A stretch of DNA of 64,000 nt from positions 4,092,001 to 4,156,000 of the forward strand of contig OZ245780.1 in assembly GCA_965227905.1 (NCBI GenBank), written 5' to 3'. A program made the position numbers and the translations under genes. The DNA is from CBDDHT01 sp965227905 (GTDB lineage Bacteria > Pseudomonadota > Alphaproteobacteria > Rhizobiales > Methyloligellaceae). Numbering within the stretch: position 1 is the first letter of the stretch; every line of letters begins with the position of its first letter. This document shows, piece by piece, positions 52,848 through 61,731 of this stretch. The notes beneath the pieces were generated by a model. That model was not told the origin of the DNA. It made no database searches and saw only the letters and a program-made list of their open reading frames with translations.

Positions 52848-55592
52848 ATGGTTAGTCACGCCCAACCAGTCGCGCGCATCGACGGGATCACACACGTCTA
52901 TAAGAAGGTACGAGCGCTCGACGATATCACTCTAGAGATCCCTTCCGGTCAGGTAGTCGGCTTGCTCGGTCCTGACGGGGTTGGCAAGTCGACCCTGCTC
53001 GGGCTGCTGTCGGGTGCGCGCAAACTGCAGACGGGAAGCCTGCAGGTTTTGGGGGGGAACATGGCTTCCGGCAAACATCGCCGGGAGGCGGGTCCGCGTA
53101 TCGCCTATATGCCGCAGGGACTTGGCAAGAACCTCTATCAGGAATTGAGCATTCGCGAGAATCTCAATTTCTTCGGGCATCTGTTTGGGCAGAGCAGAAA
53201 CGAACGTAAGGTGCGCATTGACCGTCTGACGCGGGCCACCGGCTTGCACCCGTTTCTGGATCGACCGGCGGCGAAACTCTCAGGCGGCATGAAGCAGAAG
53301 CTGGGACTTTGCTGTGCGCTGATCCATGATCCTGAATTTCTGATCCTCGATGAGCCGACGACCGGTATCGACCCCTTGTCGCGACGCCAGTTCTGGGAAC
53401 TGATCAACGAAATTGCGGCCGAGCGGCCTGGAATGAGCGTACTGGTCTCCACCGCCTATATGGATGAGGCTGAACGGTTCGACTGGCTGGTGGCCATGGA
53501 CGCCGGCCGGATTTTGGCGACTGGCACCCCGAACACGCTCAAGGAGGAAACCGGGGCTGACGATATCGAGACCGCGTTCATTCGCTTACTACCCGGTGAG
53601 AAGCGGAATGGGCGTGGACAGCTGTCAATTCCACCGCTGAAAAAAGTCGACGGCGCACCGGCGATTGTGGCCAAGGATCTGACCCGCCGCTTCGGAGATT
53701 TCACAGCGGTCGATCGGGTGAGCTTCGAGATTCAACAGGGTGAGATCTTCGGTTTTCTCGGTTCCAACGGCTGCGGCAAGACGACAACCATGAAGATCCT
53801 TACCGGATTGCTGCCCGCTTCCGAAGGCGAAGCATTTCTGTTCGGCAATCCCGCCAATGCGCACAACCTGGAGACCCGCAAGCGCGTTGGTTTCATGTCG
53901 CAGTCATTCTCGCTCTATGGCGAACTGACGGTCGCGCAGAACCTGACCCTGCACGCCCGCCTCTTTGATCTGACGCCGGAAAAGACCGAACAGCGGATCA
54001 GGGAGACGACCGAACGGTTCGGCTTGATCGAGCATATGGACCAACTCGCCTCCGCCCTGCCTCTCGGCATGCGGCAGCGACTGTCGCTTGCCGTGGCAAT
54101 CATCCATGAACCGGAGATGCTGATCCTCGACGAGCCAACATCGGGGGTCGATCCAGTCGCACGAGATGAGTTCTGGGAGCTGCTTGTCGGGCTTTCGCGC
54201 AACGAAGGCGTCACGATTTTCATCTCAACGCACTTCATGAACGAGGCGCTGCGCTGCGACCGCATCTCTTTGATGCATGCCGGTCAGGTTTTGGTCTATG
54301 ACGAGCCGGAAAATCTCATCCGTGCCAAAGGCGCCGCGACGCTGGAAGAAGCATTCATCTCCTATATCGAGGAGGCTGTCGACGAACCGGAAGACAACGG
54401 CACAGCAGCCACGGCCCTGCCGGATGCACCGACACGAACCACGCAGGACCAGAAAACACTGCACCGCTTCAGCATCACGCGATTGCTCGCCTATAGCCAT
54501 CGCGAAACGATGGAGGTGCTACGCGATCCGGTGCGCCTCGCCTTCGCTTTTCTCGGTAGCGCCATCCTGCTTATCGTCATCGCCTACGGTATTTCGACGG
54601 ATGTCGAGGATCTGAAATTCGCAGCGCTTGATCTCGACAAGACACCGCAAAGCCGCGCCTATCTGAGAAATCTGTCGGGTTCGCGCTACTTCATCGAACA
54701 ACCCGATCTGGAGAGCCTGGGCGACCTCGAAAAACGCCTGAAATCCAATGACATCACGCTTGCCGTGGAAATACCTCCGGGCTTTGGCCGAGAACTCAAG
54801 AAAGGCGGGACGCCCAGTGTGTCGGCCTGGATCGACGGCGCCAACACCGTGCGTGCCAGCACGATCGAAGGCTATGTATCGGGCGGTCACAGTGTCTTCA
54901 TTTCCGGTCTTTACCGAGCGGACGGCATCGACCTGGCGGCGGCGCAGGTGGCGACCGTCGAGTCGCGCTTCCGTTACAATCCGTCCTTCGAGAGCATTTA
55001 TGCAATCGGCCCGTCATCTCCGGCCCTGCTGCTGCTGCTGTTCCCCGCGGTTCTCATGGCTGTCAGTATCGCCAGGGAAAAGGAAATCGGCACCATCACC
55101 AATTTCTACGTGACGCCGACCAATCGGATCGAATTTCTGGTCGGCAAGCAACTTCCCTACATTGTCATCGGTCTGGCCAACTTTGTTATTCTGGCGCTGC
55201 TCGTCTCGTTCGTCCTTCAGGTTCCGCTGAAGGGAAGTGTTCTGGCGCTGTCGGTGGGTGCCGCCCTCTACATTGCCGCGTCGACCGGCTGGGGGCTGCT
55301 GATCTCGACGATGACGCGCAGTCAGGTCGCTGCCGTCTTCGCCACAGCAATCCTTTCCATGCTGCCGACCATGCAGTTTTCAGGCTTTATCCGACCGGTA
55401 TCCTCGCTTGAACCGACGGGCCAGTTCATCGGCTCCCTGTGGCCAACGACCTACTACATGCATCTGAGTATCGGGGCCTACACCAAGGGCCTGGCGTTTC
55501 CCGATCTGGCAGCTGACCTTCTGGCCTTGGCCGTGTTTTCTCCCCTGTTCGTCTTCCTTGCGGCGCTGTTTCTGAAGCGGCAGGAGGCGTGA
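52848..55592 (+). CDS. rbbA: RbbA-type ABC protein: two ATPases fused to a permease
   Basis: 914 residues in the order ATPase-ATPase-ABC2 permease. First ATPase: Walker A GPDGVGKST, signature LSGGMKQKLGLC, Walker B LILDEPTTGID. Second: GSNGCGKTT, ALPLGMRQRLSLAV, LILDEPTSGVD. The C-terminal 370 residues are an ABC-2 permease with spans around LAFAFLGSAILLIVIAYGIS, LLLLLFPAVLMAVSIAREKE and others. Length and layout match E. coli RbbA (ribosome-associated ATPase and putative exporter). The stop overlaps the start region of the next gene. Confidence 0.94.
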   Translation: MVSHAQPVARIDGITHVYKKVRALDDITLEIPSGQVVGLLGPDGVGKSTLLGLLSGARKLQTGSLQVLGGNMASGKHRREAGPRIAYMPQGLGKNLYQELSIRENLNFFGHLFGQSRNERKVRIDRLTRATGLHPFLDRPAAKLSGGMKQKLGLCCALIHDPEFLILDEPTTGIDPLSRRQFWELINEIAAERPGMSVLVSTAYMDEAERFDWLVAMDAGRILATGTPNTLKEETGADDIETAFIRLLPGEKRNGRGQLSIPPLKKVDGAPAIVAKDLTRRFGDFTAVDRVSFEIQQGEIFGFLGSNGCGKTTTMKILTGLLPASEGEAFLFGNPANAHNLETRKRVGFMSQSFSLYGELTVAQNLTLHARLFDLTPEKTEQRIRETTERFGLIEHMDQLASALPLGMRQRLSLAVAIIHEPEMLILDEPTSGVDPVARDEFWELLVGLSRNEGVTIFISTHFMNEALRCDRISLMHAGQVLVYDEPENLIRAKGAATLEEAFISYIEEAVDEPEDNGTAATALPDAPTRTTQDQKTLHRFSITRLLAYSHRETMEVLRDPVRLAFAFLGSAILLIVIAYGISTDVEDLKFAALDLDKTPQSRAYLRNLSGSRYFIEQPDLESLGDLEKRLKSNDITLAVEIPPGFGRELKKGGTPSVSAWIDGANTVRASTIEGYVSGGHSVFISGLYRADGIDLAAAQVATVESRFRYNPSFESIYAIGPSSPALLLLLFPAVLMAVSIAREKEIGTITNFYVTPTNRIEFLVGKQLPYIVIGLANFVILALLVSFVLQVPLKGSVLALSVGAALYIAASTGWGLLISTMTRSQVAAVFATAILSMLPTMQFSGFIRPVSSLEPTGQFIGSLWPTTYYMHLSIGAYTKGLAFPDLAADLLALAVFSPLFVFLAALFLKRQEA

Positions 55593-55594
55593 CG

Positions 55595-56719
55595 ATGAAA
55601 ATCCTGGTCAATATATTCTGGCTTGGCACCAAGGAATTCCGCAGTGTGTTCAGCGACATGATCATGCTCTTTCTGATCATCTGGTCGTTCAGCTTCGCCA
55701 TCTACGAGCAATCGAATGCCATCGGCGAGACCGTCAACAACGCGTCCATCGCCTTTGTCGACGAGGACCGTTCGGCGCTTTCCCGCAAGCTGCGGAGCGC
55801 GCTCTATCCGCCTTATTTCCAGACACCGCAGGTGATCGACGCGTCAAGCATCGACCATCTCATGGATCAGAATAAGTTCATGTTCGTCGTCGTGATCCCG
55901 CCGGATTTCGAGGCGGATGTGCGCAGTGGACGCCAGCCTGCGGTCCAGATCAACATCGATGCGACAGCGGTCGAACAGGCGAGCCTCGGGGCGGGCTACA
56001 TCCAGAATATCGTGTTGGACGAGGTCAACCGCTTCGTGGCGCGTTCGGAACACGAGGCGAGTTCGCCGGTCAATCTGGTTATCCGACGGGCCTTCAATCC
56101 CAACGGAACGCAGAAATGGTTCCAGGCCATCGTCGCGCTGCTCGAACAACTGTCCATGTTGACGATCATATTGACCGGTGCGGCACTGCTCCGCGAGCGC
56201 GAGCACGGCACCATTGAGCATTTGCTCGTCATGCCGCTGACCCCGTTTCAAATCGCCATGGCAAAGGTTTGGGCCAACGGTTTCGTAATCCTTGTCGCCT
56301 TCACGCTGTCGCTGATCTTCGTTATCGAGCATTCGCTCGATGTGCCGATTGCCGGCTCGAGACTCTTGTTGCTAGCCGGCACAGTCATCTACCTGTTCGC
56401 CGCTGCAGCCATCGGTATTTTTCTCGGTACCATCGCCCGCACCATGGCGCAGTTCGCACTCCTGATGATGATGACCGTCATCCCGATGAATATGCTGTCG
56501 GGCGGCATGACGCCGATTGAGAGCCAGCCCGAGATCGTGCAGTATTTCACCTGGCTCCTGCCGTCGCGCCACTACACGGCGTTCTCGCAAGCCGTGGTCT
56601 TCCGGGGCGCCGGACTCGATATCGTCTGGCCTGAATTCCTGATAATCGCCTGTTTCGGATCCATCTTTTTTGTATCAAGTCTGATGCTGTTTCGGCGATC
56701 GATTGCAGTCAGCAAGTGA
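55595..56719 (+). CDS. yhhJ: ABC-2 family permease (YhhJ-like)
   Basis: 374 residues. One N-terminal span, a large periplasmic domain and five to six C-terminal spans (AIVALLEQLSMLTIILTGAA, VWANGFVILVAFTLSLIFVI, LLLLAGTVIYLFAAAAIGIF, FALLMMMTVIPMNMLSGGMT). The ATG at 55595 lies two bases after the RbbA stop. It likely pairs with the RbbA permease half to form the export channel. Confidence 0.92.
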   Translation: MKILVNIFWLGTKEFRSVFSDMIMLFLIIWSFSFAIYEQSNAIGETVNNASIAFVDEDRSALSRKLRSALYPPYFQTPQVIDASSIDHLMDQNKFMFVVVIPPDFEADVRSGRQPAVQINIDATAVEQASLGAGYIQNIVLDEVNRFVARSEHEASSPVNLVIRRAFNPNGTQKWFQAIVALLEQLSMLTIILTGAALLREREHGTIEHLLVMPLTPFQIAMAKVWANGFVILVAFTLSLIFVIEHSLDVPIAGSRLLLLAGTVIYLFAAAAIGIFLGTIARTMAQFALLMMMTVIPMNMLSGGMTPIESQPEIVQYFTWLLPSRHYTAFSQAVVFRGAGLDIVWPEFLIIACFGSIFFVSSLMLFRRSIAVSK

Positions 56720-56742
56720 AGTCACAGAAAAGAGCGCTCGGA

Positions 56743-58752
56743 CTAGTCGAAAGTCACCGAAAGCGGTGAGTTTTTTGCGGGCCACACGCCGCGCTTCGTT
56801 GCCTTGCGCCCTTCGAAGACAATGTAGCTTTGTCGCTTATAGTGCGGAAGCGGCCGCACGATCGCTGTCAGCGCTGCATCATCATTCGCGTCGACAACCA
56901 GAAGTGGGTCGCCTGTTTCTCTCCGGCGCACGACCCAGGCCCGAGCGGTTCCCTGCCCGTTCAACATTTCCGGTCTTGTTGGCATCCCTGATGAGGCGAG
57001 GATGGCCGACACTTCTTTTTTGGTCCCGATCAGCATCAACGGGCCTTTTGGCAGGGTCCTCTCAACATCTGTGCGGATGCGGACCTTGCTATCGGCAAGC
57101 CTGCGCGCAAGCTGGCCAGCCGCCTCTCTTGCACCTTTTGTCTCGACGGCCACGATCGCCGTAACGGTCTTGGCAAGCGTCACGTCCCTCAGGATAGGAG
57201 CCGCCTCTCCAGGCGCAAGGCGGCGAAAGAGATCGTGGCCCGGATCGATGAATAGCGTTCGGGCTTTTGCGGGAGCCTCAACGCTGAACCGCTGTGCCGG
57301 CTTCTCCAGTCGCACCCATTTAGCGTGTGACTGACCGGGCGTCTCGATGACAATCGGTACACGGAGGCGGTACGCCGGCTCACCCTGGACCAGCGTGAAT
57401 GTCAGCACGTGTTTCCCATCTTCTATCTCGGCCTTTGGGTCGACGAGCCTTAGGCTTGGAGCCCCAACCCGCTCGACCCATTGCTCGAAGAACCAGGCGA
57501 GCTTCATACCGGAGGTCGCTTCGAAGACCCGCTGCAAATCCTGCCAGCCAGCGATCGCCGATTTGTATTTGCGCCAGAGCGCTTTCAACCCTTCCTCGAA
57601 TGCCGCAGTGCCAATCTCCTGGCGCAGCATGTGGAACAGAAACGCCGTCTTGTCGTAACCGACGACCTGCGAGGCATCGTGCCCCTTCGACTGAAAGGCT
57701 GAGAGCGCCGTGTCGCGCTTTGCCGGGAGAGCCGCATAGTCGCGGAGCCATCCGAGACGCATCTCCCTGGCCCTTTCGGCACTCCTGCTTTCGGTAAGGC
57801 CGTAGTCGGCGAGATAGGTCGTCAGGCCTTCCGACCAATTTCCGCTTTCGTAATCGACGCCGATGCCATTTCCCAGCCAGGCGTGCAGCACTTCATGGGC
57901 GAGAGACCGCTCGCGGATAAAGGGCAAAGGCAGAATGCGCTGGCCGATATAGGTCAGGTTGGGAAATCCCAGACCGACCGGGACCGGCGCTGCAACGATA
58001 TGAAACTCGGGATTTGGATAGGGGCCAATCCGTTTTTCGAAGTGAGACAGATAGCGGGCAGCAGCCTCAAGGTAAGACGGCGATAGGGCTTCGAGTTTTT
58101 CGGGAAAATAGGTACGGATCCGCATCTCGCCGTGCCGCTTTTCCGCAATCCTGTAAGGCCCGACGAAGACTGAGGGTGGCCAGACAGCTTGGCTGGAACG
58201 AAAGACGGCATGGTTGCGTTCGCTTTTCTTACTCTCGCTCTCGAGCGGACCTGTTACGACGGCCCGAAAAGGTGCCGGAACATCGATCGCCAGACGGTAG
58301 GTAATGCGTTCACCGGGATTGACTGGCATCCATTCGGAGTAATTCGGGATAAATGCGCCTTCAGCACTTGCAAAAGCTCCGCTGGCACGCGCGCGATTTT
58401 TTGGCAGCGCCGGTACCTTGCCTGACAATTTGAGCTGCACGCGATGCCGGCCTTGATCGCCGAGCGCAATCAATCTGAAATTGCCGGTGCGCTGGACTTT
58501 GATCTTGCGGCCATCCTTCCGGGCTTCGTCGATGCGAAGCCATTTCGCCAAAGCAAAATCCAACCGCTCGTGGCCGATAATGGTGATCGTGTCTTCAATT
58601 TGGATGGTCCGACTGACCGGGTCGAAACGCATTTCGATGGCATGGTGATTGGCATCCAGTACCATCTCGTCCAAGCCGTCATCCGCTGCGGACAAAGGCG
58701 CGATGCTCATCCCCACGACAAGGAGCAGAGCCAGACCGGTAGACCGCATCAT
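56743..58752 (-). CDS. M1-like gluzincin metallopeptidase
   Basis: 669 residues with a signal peptide (MMRSTGLALLLVVGMSIAPL, cleavage after LSA). The zinc site is LAHEVLHAWLGNGIGV (HExxH) with the third ligand Glu in NWSEGLTTYLADY, as in M1 aminopeptidases. An N-terminal beta domain precedes it and a helical/beta C-terminal part follows. No GxMEN aminopeptidase motif was found, so the specificity is uncertain. The start overlaps the ChaN-PDZ stop codon (ATGATG), so the two are translationally coupled and both exported. Confidence 0.88.
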   Translation of the reverse strand: MMRSTGLALLLVVGMSIAPLSAADDGLDEMVLDANHHAIEMRFDPVSRTIQIEDTITIIGHERLDFALAKWLRIDEARKDGRKIKVQRTGNFRLIALGDQGRHRVQLKLSGKVPALPKNRARASGAFASAEGAFIPNYSEWMPVNPGERITYRLAIDVPAPFRAVVTGPLESESKKSERNHAVFRSSQAVWPPSVFVGPYRIAEKRHGEMRIRTYFPEKLEALSPSYLEAAARYLSHFEKRIGPYPNPEFHIVAAPVPVGLGFPNLTYIGQRILPLPFIRERSLAHEVLHAWLGNGIGVDYESGNWSEGLTTYLADYGLTESRSAERAREMRLGWLRDYAALPAKRDTALSAFQSKGHDASQVVGYDKTAFLFHMLRQEIGTAAFEEGLKALWRKYKSAIAGWQDLQRVFEATSGMKLAWFFEQWVERVGAPSLRLVDPKAEIEDGKHVLTFTLVQGEPAYRLRVPIVIETPGQSHAKWVRLEKPAQRFSVEAPAKARTLFIDPGHDLFRRLAPGEAAPILRDVTLAKTVTAIVAVETKGAREAAGQLARRLADSKVRIRTDVERTLPKGPLMLIGTKKEVSAILASSGMPTRPEMLNGQGTARAWVVRRRETGDPLLVVDANDDAALTAIVRPLPHYKRQSYIVFEGRKATKRGVWPAKNSPLSVTFD

Positions 58753-59966
58753 TCGGTCTTGCCCTGCAATGCTGGAAACCTTGCAACGAGCCCGAGCATT
58801 TCGTCGCCGCGCTGCACGATCAGGGGCAACCATGTCCCAGGCGCCTGACGCCTCACGATTTCGACGAGTTCAGATGACTTTTTGACGTCGGTGCCAGCCG
58901 CGCTAACGATGAGATCACTGTCTTGCAATGTCGCCGTTTCCGCGACGCTGCCATCAACGACCTTCACCACACGAACGCCTTTGTCGCTTCCCTCGATCAT
59001 CACGCCAAGGCGTGGATAGGGCGCAGCCTTTTCGGCCTCACCGCCCTTGCCCAATAGGAACGCCGCGTCTGCAAGGCCGGCCTCGAGATCGGGACAAGCG
59101 CCATCGACACTCTCGGTCAGAAGCACCGCACTGTCGGCAATGCCGAGATCGGAGAGCTGATGGGAAATGCCATAACCGAACTCCAAATGCCCGCGTCCGA
59201 TGATGCCGACAATCGATGCGCCTTCATTGGCACGGTGCGCTTCACTCAGGCCTTCGGCCATCGCCCGGTCCCAGGTCAGTTGTGCATCGACGAAGTTGTC
59301 GAACGCCTTGGCCCTCTTGGCCTTGCCTTCATCGCTCTGATCATCGTTGGACCCGTGGGCCGCGAAGATCGCCTTAAGCCGCTTGCGATAGCGCTCACTT
59401 GCCGGAGCAGGATCGCCGATACCCGCGCGCTCTTCCTTGGGCACTGCCGCCCACCCGTTCCGGCCGACCTTGGATATGAGCCTCCTCTCGACATTGATCG
59501 CCCGCATCGGAATGCGGTTTTGCCGTGCGAAATGAAATATCGGCAGATAGAGATCCGCATCAAATCCCCACACGGTGTCCCACTTGCTCTCCTTCAGGAA
59601 AGCACTGACGCTCAGCTCGCCTGCGACCCAGCGATCGAGCACAGGCTGTGCCGAGCGCGGAAACATTTCGAAACCGATGACCATATTGGGATTGAGTGCA
59701 TGCAGGGCTGCAAGCGTGTGCAACTGCCAGCGATGATCCTCGGCACTGTCGTGAATCTCACCGAGCAGAACCACCGGTCGTTCGACCATTCCGGCAATCA
59801 GTTCGTCGGAAGGCAACGCACCGGTCTTGCCTGGAACGACCCATCCACCGACATACTCGCATTGCTCTGCGGAACGTGCCCGGTCCGCCCCAACAACAGT
59901 CATTGCCATGAAGATGATGGCCACTAATGATCGGTTATGGCGCCAGCGCCATGAAACTGTTGTCAT
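58749..59966 (-). CDS. ChaN-family protein with C-terminal PDZ domain
   Basis: 405 residues from the ATG at 59966 (AGGAG upstream). A hydrophobic signal (LVAIIFMAMTVVGADRARSA) leads to the ChaN/Tiki-like domain: VVLLGEIHDSAEDHRWQLHT, ALNPNMVIGFEMFPRSAQPV and GIIGRGHLEFGYGISHQL. The last 90 residues are a PDZ domain (PRLGVMIEGSDKGVRVVKVV, then SVAETATLQDSDLIVSAAGT). ChaN proteins bind heme or iron, and related Tiki proteins are proteases. Coupled to the gluzincin gene, so a joint periplasmic proteolysis role is plausible. Confidence 0.87.
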   Translation of the reverse strand: MTTVSWRWRHNRSLVAIIFMAMTVVGADRARSAEQCEYVGGWVVPGKTGALPSDELIAGMVERPVVLLGEIHDSAEDHRWQLHTLAALHALNPNMVIGFEMFPRSAQPVLDRWVAGELSVSAFLKESKWDTVWGFDADLYLPIFHFARQNRIPMRAINVERRLISKVGRNGWAAVPKEERAGIGDPAPASERYRKRLKAIFAAHGSNDDQSDEGKAKRAKAFDNFVDAQLTWDRAMAEGLSEAHRANEGASIVGIIGRGHLEFGYGISHQLSDLGIADSAVLLTESVDGACPDLEAGLADAAFLLGKGGEAEKAAPYPRLGVMIEGSDKGVRVVKVVDGSVAETATLQDSDLIVSAAGTDVKKSSELVEIVRRQAPGTWLPLIVQRGDEMLGLVARFPALQGKTE

Positions 59967-60149
59967 TGCTGCTCCTCTTGCTCCGCTGAAACAGTCTCGC
60001 GCTCCAAGACACTGGATGATATGCGACAAAGGTGTGCGGCAAGCATTTGCGACAATATCAGACCTTGGGATCACGGTATCCAAGCGGCGAAACTGAGGTC
60101 ACTATGCCGCATTTCCGGTCGGTGCCGTAAGCAAGGATATCCACCTTCA

Positions 60150-60611
60150 ATGGAATATGTTTGGGATTATCCACGACCACCGCGGCTGGCGGCCGAACCG
60201 CGTCTTCTCTCCGTCACAGCCGGCGGTAGGCTTATCGCCGAGACGATGAGCGGGTACCGCGTATTGGAGACCAGCGCACCGCCGACCTACTATTTCCCAC
60301 CAGACGATGTCGATCTCAGTGTTCTTACCAAAAACCCGGCGCAATCCTTCTGTGAGTTCAAAGGCGACGCCAGTTATTGGGACATCACGGTTGCCGGCGA
60401 AACGATTCAGGCGGCGGCGTGGAGTTACGCCGCCCCCAATCCGGACTATGCGGCACTAAAGGATTATCTTGCCTTTTATCCCGGACGCCTTGAAGCCTGC
60501 ACCGTCGGTCAATTTTCCGTTAGGGCTCAACCAGGAGATTTTTACGGCGGCTGGATCACGCCCGATCTGGCTGGCCCTTTCAAAGGGGCCGTCGGAACCG
60601 TCAATTGGTGA
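60150..60611 (+). CDS. DUF427 family protein
   Basis: 153 residues from the ATG at 60150 (AAGGA upstream; the longer upstream frame is not supported). DUF427 landmarks: VTAGGRLIAETMSGYRVLET, YYFPPDDVDLSVL, SFCEFKGDASYWDI and AWSYAAPNPDYAALKDYLAF then YPG. The family forms a small beta barrel of unknown activity. It is divergent from ChaN and convergent with the next gene. Confidence 0.9.
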   Translation: MEYVWDYPRPPRLAAEPRLLSVTAGGRLIAETMSGYRVLETSAPPTYYFPPDDVDLSVLTKNPAQSFCEFKGDASYWDITVAGETIQAAAWSYAAPNPDYAALKDYLAFYPGRLEACTVGQFSVRAQPGDFYGGWITPDLAGPFKGAVGTVNW

Positions 60612-60624
60612 CCACCGCCGGCCG

Positions 60625-61653
60625 TCAGTCGATGGCCGCTTCCGGTGAATCCTCGGAAATCTCAGGTTCAGGATAGGTCGGATAGACGCCTGCTACACGC
60701 CCCATCTGTTGCACCAGCGCCAATACAGCGTCGATGTTCGGGGTTTGCACGTCGACCAGCCGGCCCATTTCCTGGACCGATGTCAGTAACGCATCGATCT
60801 CAAGCGGACGGCCCTTGTCCAGATCCTGCAGCATTGACGTACGGTGGGCACCAACACGGGCCGCACCATTGATGCGCCGCTCGACATCCACGCGGAAGTG
60901 GACGCCGATCCGGCGGCCGATCGTCTCGGCCTCCTCCATCATCTTGCGCGACAAGGCACGTGTACCTGGATCGGTTGCGACGACATCCAATGTCGCGCGC
61001 GTCAGGGCGGAGATCGGGTTGAAGCACAGATTGCCCCAGAGCTTCAGCCAGATATCGTTGCGAATCTCCGGATAAACACGTGCCTTCAGACCGCCAGCTT
61101 CAAAGGCTTCGGCCAGCTTCACAACACGTTCAGACTCTTCCCGGTTCGGCTCGCCCAGACCGAACTTGTCGCCATAGATGTGGCGGATAACGCCAGGTTC
61201 GACGATTTCGGTCGCAGGGAACACAGTCGCACCGATGGCACGTTCCGGCCCAATGGCATTCCATTGCCGGTCGCCAGGATCGACGCTTTCGATGCGCAAA
61301 TTCGCATACTGACCTTCGAAGCCGTAGAAGTACCACCAGGGCACGCCGTTCTGCATTGTGACGACAGCCGTATCGGGACCAAGCAGCGGCTTGAGAGCCT
61401 CGGCGGCTTCCCACGCCTGATGGGCTTTCAGCGCAACGATCACATAGTCCTGAGGGCCAAGATCGGCCGGATCATCGGAAGCCTTCAGGCGGGCGACCTT
61501 GTCACCGCCTTCCATCTTGAGCTTGAGGCCCTTTTCCTTGATGGCGGCAAGATGGGCACCGCGCGCAATGAGCGAGACATCGGCACCGCCCTGCGACAGC
61601 ATCACACCGACATAACCGCCGATCGCGCCGGCGCCATAAATACAGATCTTCAT
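60625..61653 (-). CDS. 2-dehydropantoate 2-reductase (PanE/ApbA) family
   Basis: 342 residues. The NADP-binding loop is MKICIYGAGAIGGYVGVMLS; ketopantoate reductase landmarks are VIVALKAHQAWEAAEAL, VVTMQNGVPWW, and the helix NDIWLKLWGNLCFNPISALT with the catalytic Lys. Family members reduce ketopantoate or other 2-oxoacids, so the substrate is not certain. GGAGGAG lies before the ATG. It lies downstream of the formate dehydrogenase gene on the same strand, 78 bases away. Confidence 0.9.
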   Translation of the reverse strand: MKICIYGAGAIGGYVGVMLSQGGADVSLIARGAHLAAIKEKGLKLKMEGGDKVARLKASDDPADLGPQDYVIVALKAHQAWEAAEALKPLLGPDTAVVTMQNGVPWWYFYGFEGQYANLRIESVDPGDRQWNAIGPERAIGATVFPATEIVEPGVIRHIYGDKFGLGEPNREESERVVKLAEAFEAGGLKARVYPEIRNDIWLKLWGNLCFNPISALTRATLDVVATDPGTRALSRKMMEEAETIGRRIGVHFRVDVERRINGAARVGAHRTSMLQDLDKGRPLEIDALLTSVQEMGRLVDVQTPNIDAVLALVQQMGRVAGVYPTYPEPEISEDSPEAAID

Positions 61654-61731
61654 AATGACTCCTCCCCCGAGGCCGGACAGACGTCCATACCCAACGGCTT
61701 GTTGACTTGCCGCCTCGTCTGTCGGGTACCG

